Assembly (NCBI RefSeq): GCF_030462475.1
Contig: NZ_JASMRZ010000014.1
Location: 40,671-104,670 of the forward strand
From: Variovorax sp. CAN15
Lineage (GTDB): Bacteria; Pseudomonadota; Gammaproteobacteria; Burkholderiales; Burkholderiaceae_C
Length of the DNA stretch: 64,000 nt
Reading direction: 5' to 3'
Below the pieces are notes generated by a model. It had not been told where the DNA came from. It ran no database searches and saw only the letters and a program-made list of their open reading frames with translations. Below are positions 40,996 to 49,983 of this stretch, one piece after another. Positions within the stretch are counted from its first letter, which is position 1; each line of letters opens with the position of its first letter. A program made the translations under genes and the position numbers.

Positions 40996-42183
40996 ATGAA
41001 GTTCCCGGCCTTTCTCTTCTCGCTCTTCCTCTCCAGGCTCGCCGACCAGATCCTGCTTTTCCTCGTGCCACTGGTCGTGTTCCAGGTGACGCAGGACGTG
41101 GCGTGGTCGGGCTATGCCTTCGCGGCGGAGACGCTGCCGCGGTTTCTCTCGTTTCCCATCTGCGGCGCGCTGTGCGACCGGGTGTCGCCGCTGAAGCTGC
41201 TGCGCGGCAGCCAGATTCTTCGCGCGCTGGTCTGCGTGCTCGGCGTGCTGGCCAACGAAGCCATGGGCGGCATCGGCTGGCTGGTGGGCCTCTCGGCGGT
41301 GTGCGGCGTACTCACCACGCAGGGCGTGATGGCGCGCGAGGTGATCCTGCCGCAGATCGCCAACGGCAACCGCTTCGACAAGGTGCTGGCCTACGCCCAG
41401 ACCGCCGAGCAGACCGGCACCGTGCTCGGCCCGCTGGTGGCCGCGGCGCTGTTCGCGCTGTGGCCGTGGCAGGCGGTGGTCGGCGCGGCGGCCGGCTTCT
41501 TCCTGCTGGCCGATGTCGCGACCTCGTACTGGCGCCGCGGCAACCGCATGGAGCTGCACGAACCGCAGGGCGAGCCGGGCCACATCCTGCGGCCCATCGC
41601 GACCGCGCTCGGCCACGTGCTGAGACTGCCGGGCCTGCTTCGGCTGACCATGCTCACCTCGGGCGTGAACCTGATGCTCGGCACCACCCTCGCCTCATCC
41701 GCCGCGATGGTCACCGGGCTGCACCAGCGCTCGGCCACCTACTACGCGACGCTGCAGACCCTCGGGGCCGTCGCCACCATCGCGATCCTGCTGGCGATCA
41801 TCCGCGGGTCGATCCCGCTCAGGCGCATGGGCGTCACCGCGTACGCGCTGATCTTCTGCGGCGGCCTGCTCACCGCCGCCAGCGCCAGCCATTGGGGCTA
41901 CGCGGCTGGCTTCCTGCTGGTGGTCGGGTTCGACAAGATGTTCAGCATCTACATCCGCATCCACAGGCAGCGGATCATTCCGGCGCACGACTACGGCAAG
42001 ACCACCGGGGTGATCGTGCTGCTGAACAACCTGACGCAGCCGCTGGCGGGGCTGGCCGTGGGGGCATTTTCGGATTCGGTGCACGCGCGCGGGGTGATAT
42101 TTGCGCTGTGCATGGTGGTGGGAAGCATTGGCCTTGCTGCTGCCGTGGCAAACAGGCGAAAGCCTGCTGCTACCGGATCTTGA
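40996..42183 (+). CDS. MFS transporter
   Basis: FLFSLFLSRLADQILLFLVPLVVFQVTQDVAWSGYAFAAETLPRFLSFPICGALCDR; 12-TM pattern. Confidence 0.85.
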   Translation: MKFPAFLFSLFLSRLADQILLFLVPLVVFQVTQDVAWSGYAFAAETLPRFLSFPICGALCDRVSPLKLLRGSQILRALVCVLGVLANEAMGGIGWLVGLSAVCGVLTTQGVMAREVILPQIANGNRFDKVLAYAQTAEQTGTVLGPLVAAALFALWPWQAVVGAAAGFFLLADVATSYWRRGNRMELHEPQGEPGHILRPIATALGHVLRLPGLLRLTMLTSGVNLMLGTTLASSAAMVTGLHQRSATYYATLQTLGAVATIAILLAIIRGSIPLRRMGVTAYALIFCGGLLTAASASHWGYAAGFLLVVGFDKMFSIYIRIHRQRIIPAHDYGKTTGVIVLLNNLTQPLAGLAVGAFSDSVHARGVIFALCMVVGSIGLAAAVANRRKPAATGS

Positions 42184-43050
42184 CGGCGCGGACGACGTCC
42201 TGCAGTTGCCGTGGCGAGGGAAGCTTGCCTTTCATCTCCGTCGGCAACTTGCCCTGCAATTGGTATTCGGCCACCCCGATCGGGTTCGACTTGCTCTTGA
42301 GCGCGAACTCCACCTCCAGGCAATCCTTCTCTGCGCACAGGATGATCCCGATGGAAGGGGCGTCGTCCGGCGCACGCTACCTCTCATTGCTCGCCTGATG
42401 CCCAGGAATTCGAGGTTGTAGCTGCTCTTCAATGCTTCTTCGGCCTGCTCCGCCAAGTGGCCCGGCAGCGCAAGCGAGAAGTTGTGGCTCTTCCGGTCGG
42501 CGAGCGAGCGTTCGTACGCCTGAGCCTTGATCTGGTTGAGCAGCACGTTGCGACTCCAGCCCAACGCGGCGATCGCCCGCAAGTAGAAGAGTCGCTGCGC
42601 CGCAACTCCCAGCTTGCTCAGCAACAGCAAGTGATGGCCCCATGGAATTTCTGCGACAAGCCGTCGCACAAGCTCTTCAGCCCAATCGGGAAACAGCGCC
42701 ACCGCAGACCGTCTCGGCGGGCGCTTGCCGCTTTCTGCGACAAGCTGTCGCAGAATTTCCGGGCTCGTGTATTCCTCGTACAACCGCCGCATGTCCCAGA
42801 CGTTCCGCGCGGAAAAGCCTTGGGTGCCTGGGAACGATGCACGCAAGTCCCGGGCAATCTGCTCAACCACCGACTGCCCCCAGCCCCGAGTGCGTTGCTG
42901 CTCGACGATGGCCTTGCCGATATCCCAGTAAAGCGCGATCAGCTCGCGGTTCACCGCACGTGCGGCCGACAGGCGCGCGGCGGCTACGCGCGATTTCAAC
43001 TCACTGATGAATGTGGCGTAGTCGTTCGAGATCTCGTTGCGGCGATTCAT
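42170..43050 (-). pseudogene. Decayed YhcG/DUF1016-type gene (N-terminal domain intact, nuclease core deleted, frameshift)
   Basis: MNRRNEISNDYATFISELKSRVAAARLSAARAVNRELIALYWDIGKAIVE...SSYNLEFLGI then frame change; other frame gives DDAPSIGIILCAEKDCLEVEFALKSKSNPIGVAEYQLQGKLPTEMKGKLPSPRQL. Confidence 0.85.
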
Positions 43051-43263
43051 CGTTGGCACTTTAGGCGAGGCCTTCGCGCGCCCCGCCAACCCAACCGCAA
43101 AACTGCAGCTTGCGTGAGAAATTCCTGGCCGATCGATACTGGTCCACAAAGTCGACACATGCCTGCGTCGCCAACGGATCACTCCGGCGAACGACTGCCA
43201 CAAGGCAATGGGGCGGAGACACCATAGGCATCACCGCCGCGGCCAGCAGTCAGAAGGCGGCCG

Positions 43264-44004
43264 CTACAACACCTTGACCGCACGCCCGATGAACTGGATC
43301 GGCCCGGTCGGCCTGTCGATGGGCGAGCCGTTCTCGGGCTCCAGCGTGAGTTCGAACAGCTGGTTCGGCTCCAGCGGCGGCAGCTTGTCGATGGGAATGC
43401 GCAGCGTCTGGCCCTGCTTGACCAGCCCCAGCGACACCGGGCCGCGCCATTGATCGGCCTTGGTCCAGAACTGCAGCGTCTTCTGCGGCGGCACCTCGAT
43501 CGTGCCCAGCGGCACCAGGCTCAGCTGGCGCGACGACGTGGTCTGGATCACCCAGCCGGGCGACTTGTCCTGCGGGGCGACCAGCACCACCATGTACTGC
43601 GGCGTGGGCAGCGGCCGGGTGACAAGCACCGCCACCATCAGCGCAGCGGCCGCAAAGCCGCCCGCAGCCAGGCCGCGCCAGAGCTGCAGATTGTTCCACC
43701 AGCTCGCGAAGCCCGATGCACGCGCCGGCTGCCCGGCCTTCGGTGCGGCGGCGGCAGCGCTGCCCAGCGTGCGCTCGATGCGCGACCACAGCGCGGGTGA
43801 AGGATCGACCGGCGCCGCGAGCGAAGCCAGCGGCAGCAGCCGTGCCTCCCATGCCTGCACCGCCTCTCGCAGCGCGGGCTCGCCGCGCATGCGGGCTTCG
43901 ACCGCCGCGCGTGCATTGGCCGACAGCGTGCCCAGCACGTACTCGCCGGCCAGCGCGTCGATGTCATCGAAGTTGCCGAGGCTGGAGGAAGCGGTGCCGC
44001 TCAT
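43264..44004 (-). CDS. Anti-sigma factor (RskA/ChrR-like)
   Basis: IDALAGEYVLGTLSANARAAVEARMRGEPALREAVQAWEARLLPLA; single TM; downstream of ECF sigma. Confidence 0.85.
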   Translation of the reverse strand: MSGTASSSLGNFDDIDALAGEYVLGTLSANARAAVEARMRGEPALREAVQAWEARLLPLASLAAPVDPSPALWSRIERTLGSAAAAAPKAGQPARASGFASWWNNLQLWRGLAAGGFAAAALMVAVLVTRPLPTPQYMVVLVAPQDKSPGWVIQTTSSRQLSLVPLGTIEVPPQKTLQFWTKADQWRGPVSLGLVKQGQTLRIPIDKLPPLEPNQLFELTLEPENGSPIDRPTGPIQFIGRAVKVL

Positions 44005-44573
44005 GCCATGCACTCCCGCAGCGCGCGCATGCCGCGCTGGATCCAGGCCTTGACCGTGCCCAGCGGCGTCTGCAGCCGCTCGGCGATTTCGCCGTGCGAG
44101 CAGCCTTCCACATACGCATAGAGGATGCAGTCGCGCCGCGCCGGCTCCAGCCCGCCCAGGCAGCCTTCGAGCCTGCCCAGGTCCGCGCGCAGCTCGAACG
44201 GATCGGCGGAGGTGGCGTAGGCCGCGAGCGCGGCCTGGTCGTCGATGGCCTCTGCCGCGTCTTCGCTCACGTCCACCTGGCGTGCGCCGCTGCGCACCAT
44301 GTTCAGCGCGGCATTGCGCACCACGCTGTAGATCCAGCCCCGGCCTTCGCCGCGCGCCGGGTTGAAGGTTTCCGCACGCTGCCAGATGCTGATGAAGGCG
44401 TCGTGCAGCACGTCTTCGGCCTGCTGGCGCTGGCGCACGATGCGCAGCGCCACGCCCAGCAGGTAGCGGCTCTCGCGCTGGTAGAGCTGCTGCAGGGCCT
44501 GACGGTCACCGCGTGCGCAGGCCATGAGGGCAGCGTCGTAGTCGAAGGGCGAAATGGGTGGCGGGTTCTGCAC
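44001..44573 (-). CDS. ECF RNA polymerase sigma factor (SigK-like), GTG start
   Basis: AEDVLHDAFISIWQRAETFNPARGEGRGWIYSVVRNAALNMVR; EGCSHGEIAERLQTPLGTVKAWIQRGM. Confidence 0.92.
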   Translation of the reverse strand: MQNPPPISPFDYDAALMACARGDRQALQQLYQRESRYLLGVALRIVRQRQQAEDVLHDAFISIWQRAETFNPARGEGRGWIYSVVRNAALNMVRSGARQVDVSEDAAEAIDDQAALAAYATSADPFELRADLGRLEGCLGGLEPARRDCILYAYVEGCSHGEIAERLQTPLGTVKAWIQRGMRALRECMA

Positions 44574-44623
44574 GGCCCGATGGTAGTGGAGCCGGCGGGC
44601 CCGCCGCCGAATCGCCCCCCCGA

Positions 44624-45199
44624 TCAGGACGCCTTCCAGAAGATGTAGTCGGCCTGGTACTGCACCACCTGCTTCTGGCCCTTGGTGGCCGGCGTGCAAG
44701 GCACGGCCGCCGGCGCCACGCCGCCTTGCAGCGCCACGCGCTGGATGTAGGTCACGCCCGTCATCGCGCCGCTGCCCGTGGCCGGGTTGGCCTTCACCAG
44801 CTGGAACGGCAGGCTGGTCGGGCCAGAGGGCGCGACCGCCAGCTGCGTGGCCGTGAGCTTGGAGCCGTCGTTCGACTCCCAGGTGGCCGGCGGGCCGTAG
44901 TACTTGCCGACCTGCTTGCCGCTGCGGTCCCACAGCTTGGCGTCGGGGCCGACGAACACCCACTCGGTCTGGCCTGGGGCGTTGGCCTTGTCGCGGCATT
45001 CGTAGGTGATGTCGCCCTTGCCCACGGTTTCCATCGCGACCTTGTTGCCGGCCGGCACCTGGATGGTGGGGGGCAGGCTGGACTGGTTGAAGGCGGGGGT
45101 CATCGCGCCCGAAGACATCGAGCCACAGGCCGTCAGGAACGCTGCGGCGGAAACGGCGCCGAGAACGGCGAGCGAACGGGTGGAACGAGAGGTGTGCAT
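44624..45199 (-). CDS. DUF3455-type lipoprotein
   Basis: Lipobox-like AAFLTACGS; TIQVPAGNKVAMETVGKGDITYECR. Confidence 0.75.
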   Translation of the reverse strand: MHTSRSTRSLAVLGAVSAAAFLTACGSMSSGAMTPAFNQSSLPPTIQVPAGNKVAMETVGKGDITYECRDKANAPGQTEWVFVGPDAKLWDRSGKQVGKYYGPPATWESNDGSKLTATQLAVAPSGPTSLPFQLVKANPATGSGAMTGVTYIQRVALQGGVAPAAVPCTPATKGQKQVVQYQADYIFWKAS

Positions 45200-45324
45200 G
45201 GAATTTCTCCTGGGTTGTAGAAGGTCAGCAGCTCCTCGCTGCTGAGGGGTCTACACGCCAGGGAGAGGTTTGGATGCAGGGGGGCGAAGTTTTCTTAGGC
45301 GCTCGTCTTTTATCGAATCCGAGT

Positions 45325-45516
45325 CGGATCGTGAAATACGAGCAGTCGATTGACGATAGACAACAGTGTTTTCAGCGACGCCCACGTACAACGCGCCGTC
45401 ATCTATCCGAAGCGTATCGAATGAAACAAGGAAATTTCGTGAGCGGCGATCCGCCGAGCAACGGAGGCCGGGCGTTGCCCTGTCAGACATCAATCGCACT
45501 GATCAAGGGAGCGTAA
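45325..45516 (+). pseudogene. Conserved leader plus truncated PAAR N-terminus (ORF 45421-45516)
   Basis: TTGACGATAGACAACAGTGTT at 45350-45370, 50 nt later ATG of MKQGNFVSGDPPSNGGRALPCQTSIALIKGA*; homologous to 58222-58400. Confidence 0.65.
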
Positions 45517-45518
45517 AG

Positions 45519-46073
45519 ATGGGAGAGATACTTTCAATCATCAGGCTGGGCGACAGGACTACGCACGGCGGGACAGTGGCCGAAGCATTCCCGATCGGAA
45601 GAGCAGACGTCTATGAAATCCCCGCGGCAGGGCTCGGCCACTTGACCATTTGCCCTCTCCATCCGGGACCACATCGCATAGCAGAAGGTGTTTCTTCGTA
45701 CACGGTTGACGGCATTCCTGTTGCCGTCGAGGGCATGCTTACCACTTGTGGAGCGGCATTGATTCCTTCGCAGCACACCGCGAGAGTTGAACGAGTCAGC
45801 ACAGCGGTCATCGCAGACTCGGATGAATTCCATCAAGATCATGCGGGCTACTGGCACTCGGGTCCCGCCCCCAAGATTCCTCACGACGAGCAATTCGTCT
45901 TGCTGGACATGAAGTCAGCAAGGCCTCTGGCCAACATGACCTACCAAATCAAGACCGAGTCGGGTGAGATCATTTCCGGCGTGACCGATTCAGAGGGAAA
46001 AACTCAACGCGTCACGACCACATTGCCAGAGCAACTTGTGTTCAGCATCGTTCATCAAGGCGTCAAGCAATGA
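45519..46073 (+). CDS. PAAR-like protein with C-terminal extension (T6SS spike-tip candidate)
   Basis: MGEILSIIRLGDRTTHGGTVAEAFP...GIPVAVEGMLTTCGAALIPSQH; C-terminal SARPLANMTYQIKTESGEIISGVTDSEGKTQRV. Confidence 0.75.
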   Translation: MGEILSIIRLGDRTTHGGTVAEAFPIGRADVYEIPAAGLGHLTICPLHPGPHRIAEGVSSYTVDGIPVAVEGMLTTCGAALIPSQHTARVERVSTAVIADSDEFHQDHAGYWHSGPAPKIPHDEQFVLLDMKSARPLANMTYQIKTESGEIISGVTDSEGKTQRVTTTLPEQLVFSIVHQGVKQ

Positions 46074-47005
46074 CTGAACAAGTTGCCGCAGTCGGCACGG
46101 GCGCCACAAACCAGACACCCGGCTCCACAGTTGTTGTATCGGTCGCCGATCTCACACTCGCATGGGAGATCCAGAGCAACACAATCAACAACGACAAGTT
46201 GCCGATCATCCCGACGGCGTCGCGGGTTCAGAGCGGCCAGATCCTTTACCGTTTGAAGATCAAGGCCACGGTAACCAGCATCGGCAGGAACGCGCCCGAG
46301 GCCGGGCACGCATTGACCGTCTCGAGCGACAGAGGGGGTGACACCATCAGGACCTCCTCTGCTGCGACAGATGCTGCAGGCACCGTGATCGTGACCTTGG
46401 AGAGCCGAGAAAAAGGAAAACTCAAACTGTCGATCTCGGAGAGGGACGTCACCTTTGTTCCGCTAGAGATCACTTTGTCGGATGCCTGGTATGAAAGTCC
46501 CTTCCTGCTGACGGGCTACAACGTCTGCAACGAGTCCGATTTCAACGGAGCAATGGTCACGGCGAACGGACTTTCAAATCAGCATCGCGATGACTTTCTC
46601 TTCGGCGCCAGAGGCGTCGTGATGCAGGGCACAGGAATGGCTCTCAATGGTCAGTACGTTCGGCCAACTCGTGTCGGTTCGACATGGGCAACAAATTCCC
46701 GGGGCCATCCAACCCGAATGGCAAACCCTGGAGGCGTCACGTTTGCCTACACGGCCGGAGTCCATGGCGCTTTTGGAGCAGTCACGGCGGGGCGGTCAAT
46801 TGCGGTGGACCCCAGAGTTATCCCACCCCACGGGAAGGTAGAGATCGACTCTATCGGCACGCGATATGCGGACGATCGCGGAAGCAGAATTCGGGACTAT
46901 CACATCGACAACTTCCTAGGTGCTGGAAACAGCGTGGTGCAAGCATGGCAAGCGAGCGGTTTCAACAGCACCCAACGCAAGGTCAAATTCATAGGAGGCC
47001 TCTAA
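46070..47005 (+). CDS. Candidate T6SS effector: Ig-like N-region plus C-terminal 3D (MltA-type) domain
   Basis: GAVTAGRSIAVDPRVIPPHGKVEIDSIGTRYADDRGSRIRDYHIDNFLGAGNSVVQAW; ATGA overlap with PAAR gene. Confidence 0.7.
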   Translation: MTEQVAAVGTGATNQTPGSTVVVSVADLTLAWEIQSNTINNDKLPIIPTASRVQSGQILYRLKIKATVTSIGRNAPEAGHALTVSSDRGGDTIRTSSAATDAAGTVIVTLESREKGKLKLSISERDVTFVPLEITLSDAWYESPFLLTGYNVCNESDFNGAMVTANGLSNQHRDDFLFGARGVVMQGTGMALNGQYVRPTRVGSTWATNSRGHPTRMANPGGVTFAYTAGVHGAFGAVTAGRSIAVDPRVIPPHGKVEIDSIGTRYADDRGSRIRDYHIDNFLGAGNSVVQAWQASGFNSTQRKVKFIGGL

Positions 47006-47008
47006 CCC

Positions 47009-47419
47009 ATGAAACCACGATACGGCTCAATGCTCATCGCGCTCGGCGCACTTCTCTCGGCCGCACCGGCAGCTTGGGCCGACGGCACTGTCAGTTTCGA
47101 GCAGGACGTGCTGCCCATGATCAAGGTCAGGCCGGAGTTCGAAAAATTCCTGCTCGGGACACTCAAGGTCACCGATGCCGGATCAGGTACGCGCATCTCC
47201 GAACAGGCAATGCCTCACCTCGGTGGCGCTCGCATGGGGCCCTACGAGTTCAGAGCGACTTGGCGCAGTTCCAACGGCGACGTTCCGGTCACGCTCATCA
47301 TCGACACCAACACCAAATTTTTCGACAGGGCTGGTCGGGAGATCAGGAACGGCAGCCTGAAGAAGGCAGTCAGCGTGAAAGAAACGTTCGACTCCATCGA
47401 GATCGAGCAACCTCGTTGA
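47009..47419 (+). CDS. Exported small protein, candidate periplasmic immunity protein
   Basis: Signal peptide MKPRYGSMLIALGALLSAAPAAWA; begins 3 nt after the effector stop. Confidence 0.6.
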   Translation: MKPRYGSMLIALGALLSAAPAAWADGTVSFEQDVLPMIKVRPEFEKFLLGTLKVTDAGSGTRISEQAMPHLGGARMGPYEFRATWRSSNGDVPVTLIIDTNTKFFDRAGREIRNGSLKKAVSVKETFDSIEIEQPR

Positions 47420-47432
47420 GCACCGCAGCCGC

Positions 47433-47903
47433 ATGAAATACCTCAACGCCATCATCCCTCTTGCCTGCGCCCTGGTGCCCACGTGGACCCTCGCTTGCTC
47501 ATTCGGCGGCCTCGAACACGACGTTCAGTTCGCCCCCGCAAGCACAAATCTCGAATCGCAGCAGGTCGTCTCGCTGACGAACTGGTTTGTCGAGCAGCAG
47601 AACCCGAAAAGGGCGACCGGAGGCATCTACCGTGCCGACATCCATGCAAGCGCCATCAAGGACGATGCCGCTTCGTTGAAGAAAGCGAACCTCCGGCTTG
47701 CCGAGATCGCCGATCTGTTGAAAACCTTGAGCACCACGGCCTCCGTCGAAGTGCAAGGGCACATCGATGAGTTCGAAAGCCAGGCGATAAGGCACCCGGA
47801 GCGTCTGGATGTTCTGAACGCAACCGTTCAACCCGCGTGCGCCAAAACAGTCTCGTGCTGCAAATGGTCAGAAGGATCTGCAGCGCCGCCCAAGCAGCAG
47901 TAA
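47433..47903 (+). CDS. Exported OmpA-like small protein (paralogue A)
   Basis: Signal peptide ending TLACS; VQFAPASTNLESQQVVSLTNWFVEQ...ANLRLAEIADLLKTL. Confidence 0.55.
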   Translation: MKYLNAIIPLACALVPTWTLACSFGGLEHDVQFAPASTNLESQQVVSLTNWFVEQQNPKRATGGIYRADIHASAIKDDAASLKKANLRLAEIADLLKTLSTTASVEVQGHIDEFESQAIRHPERLDVLNATVQPACAKTVSCCKWSEGSAAPPKQQ

Positions 47904-47907
47904 GCCG

Positions 47908-48375
47908 ATGCACCGACGAATTCTCTGGGCTTTGGCCGCCATCCTCGCTGCGGGGCAAGCAACAGCATGCAGCTACATCGTGGCAACTCAGATCAGCTTT
48001 GAGAGCGGCTCTGCGGATCTGGACCGATCGCAGATCATCAAGCTCTCGGAGTGGCTGAACCGTTCCTACGCAGTCTTTCCCACGTACACGGGCGCAGGAG
48101 TAGAAACCGGGGCTTTCGGAGCCGTTCCCAGCGAGGCCAAGGCGTTGGCTGAACTGCGTGCGGCCAACACAGTGAGAGCGCTGCGCGTGTTGCTGCGCGC
48201 CGACCTTCCTGTGGAGACGCACTCCCAGGCATACCGCTCTCCAAAGAGCCCATTCGGTGAGAGCAACGATTTCGCTTCAATTCACCTCTATCCCGACGTT
48301 GAGGGACTGACGCTACTGAACTGCCGTCCGGCCCCAGCCCCGACGCCGAGCGTTGACGCAAAGGCCTCACCGTGA
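47908..48375 (+). CDS. Exported OmpA-like small protein (paralogue B)
   Basis: Signal peptide ending TACS; ISFESGSADLDRSQIIKLSEWLNRS...AELRAANTVRALRVLL. Confidence 0.6.
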   Translation: MHRRILWALAAILAAGQATACSYIVATQISFESGSADLDRSQIIKLSEWLNRSYAVFPTYTGAGVETGAFGAVPSEAKALAELRAANTVRALRVLLRADLPVETHSQAYRSPKSPFGESNDFASIHLYPDVEGLTLLNCRPAPAPTPSVDAKASP

Positions 48376-48686
48376 ACAACCATCGGCGCAACGTGCTTGG
48401 ATGCCTGAGCGTGCTGGCATGGTTCCTGACGATGCCGGCTGTATTCGTAGCCGTTGGGGCCTTGGACCAGCGCAAGTTCCAGTCGATCTCTGACAACATC
48501 GCGCCGATCATCGCCACGATTCTCTTTGCGTGGGCGATCTGGATTTACTGGCGCTTCGTTCCGGGCGCTCCCCGGATCTGGCAGCGAATCGGCTATCTGG
48601 CTGCTTTCCTGATGGGGATATGTCTGCTGGGGGTGAGCGCAATGTGGGTGACCTTCTGGGTCATGATGGCGATCCACGGTGCTTAG
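48372..48686 (+). CDS. Small multi-TM membrane protein, unknown
   Basis: Three hydrophobic segments; overlaps previous stop by 4 nt. Confidence 0.6.
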   Translation: MNNHRRNVLGCLSVLAWFLTMPAVFVAVGALDQRKFQSISDNIAPIIATILFAWAIWIYWRFVPGAPRIWQRIGYLAAFLMGICLLGVSAMWVTFWVMMAIHGA

Positions 48687-48790
48687 CGGACGTACGCCTG
48701 TACCAGACCGCCGAGGTATTCGGGACGGGGAGCAATTTCGGAAACCATCTGGAACATCAACATGCAAGATCGATTAGCCGCAAAGACGAT

Positions 48791-49156
48791 ATGCACGAAC
48801 TGATTGAGCGGTGGCACAAATTTGCCGGGCAGTCCAAAGAGGAAATTGCCGCCCAGTTCAATGACGAGACCCGCGCGCTCTTCGCAGAGTTTTTTACGAA
48901 GAGCTTCCATGACACCGGCCCCCAAGGTGCCCGATGGGCCTCGGCTGATGAATTTGCACAGTACGTTCTTGAACTCAGAGCCAACGAGAGGGCTTGGTCA
49001 CGATACCTGGGTGACACCATCCTTCGAGCGCACGATCTCATGGAGGAAGGCCGGCTGGACGAGGCCAAGCAGGAATTGCGCACCTTCCAGGATATTTGTC
49101 CGTGGATCTTCTTTGCAGGCGTCGCCGAAACACAGTTGCAGAGCTTGCCCGACTAA
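48791..49156 (+). CDS. Hypothetical cytoplasmic protein
   Basis: ORF in the same run of co-directional genes; MHELIERWHKFAGQSKEEIAAQF. Confidence 0.5.
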   Translation: MHELIERWHKFAGQSKEEIAAQFNDETRALFAEFFTKSFHDTGPQGARWASADEFAQYVLELRANERAWSRYLGDTILRAHDLMEEGRLDEAKQELRTFQDICPWIFFAGVAETQLQSLPD

Positions 49157-49159
49157 CCT

Positions 49160-49609
49160 ATGCCCCTTCTCTTGCGCTACTCCCGCCTTCCGCTTTTCTG
49201 CCTGATGGCGCTCAGTTCTCTGGTGCACGCTGAAGATAAAAATTGCGATCTGGCAGCCCCGCCAAAAAGCGCCGCCATCAACAGCGTCCACGGGTACTTC
49301 ATATTCATGTTCCCCCGGAGCATCGCCTCGAACTACACCGGCTGCCGAACCATCTGGGGTGAGCGAGGAGAGGTGTTCATGACGGTGAAGTACGAGAACG
49401 GCCTCCCCTACACCCTGACGCAGTTCAATCCTGAAGATCGCAAGCCCGTACTTGAGTGCCGGTACAACAACAAGACGTTGAAGACGGCGCGGAAAGGTTG
49501 CCCGTCCTATGCGCGGATGGTTGAAGACGCCGCAAGAGAATGGCCACCGGTGGAAGAGAGCCAGCTGCTGCCTCTGCCAAGACCGGAGCAAGATCCGCGC
49601 AGAGATTGA
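49160..49609 (+). CDS. Hypothetical exported protein
   Basis: Signal peptide LPLFCLMALSSLVHAEDKNC; starts 3 nt after previous stop. Confidence 0.55.
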   Translation: MPLLLRYSRLPLFCLMALSSLVHAEDKNCDLAAPPKSAAINSVHGYFIFMFPRSIASNYTGCRTIWGERGEVFMTVKYENGLPYTLTQFNPEDRKPVLECRYNNKTLKTARKGCPSYARMVEDAAREWPPVEESQLLPLPRPEQDPRRD

Positions 49610-49692
49610 GCCGGAGGCGTTGGCCTCAAGAGCACCTCACCCCACGGGACAAGGCATCGCCAACTGCGTCTCCGGCGCAACCGCCGCCCCCA

Positions 49693-49983
49693 TCAAAGCT
49701 CATTGCAATAACAACTGACAGGCGCCCCAGCCAGCTCAGCCGCCATCGCATCCCAAGCACCTGACGCCACCACGCCCGCGATATGAGCCTCATGCTTGCT
49801 ACGTGACTCCCACGACTCGACCAGCGTGAACACGCAGTCGTTGTCGGCGCGCCCGAACAACTGCACGCCACGGCATCCATCCGCCGATGGCAGCGACTGC
49901 TTGACCTGCTGCATGAGTTCGGCGAACGCGGATGCGCGCTCGGGCTTGGCTTCGAAAGTGATGATGACGTTGATCGGGTTCAT
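49693..49983 (-). CDS. Antibiotic biosynthesis monooxygenase (ABM) domain protein
   Basis: MNPINVIITFEAKPERASAFAELMQQVKQSLPSADGCRGVQLFGRADNDCVFTLVESWESRSKHEAH. Confidence 0.88.
   Translation of the reverse strand: MNPINVIITFEAKPERASAFAELMQQVKQSLPSADGCRGVQLFGRADNDCVFTLVESWESRSKHEAHIAGVVASGAWDAMAAELAGAPVSCYCNEL

Noticed and set aside
45251-45499. Minus-strand ORF sharing NTVVYRQ with the minus-strand ORF 58218-58451
   Set aside because: The match arises from the duplicated DNA leader; plus-strand PAAR-type starts explain the downstream part better, though a minus-strand peptide cannot be fully excluded
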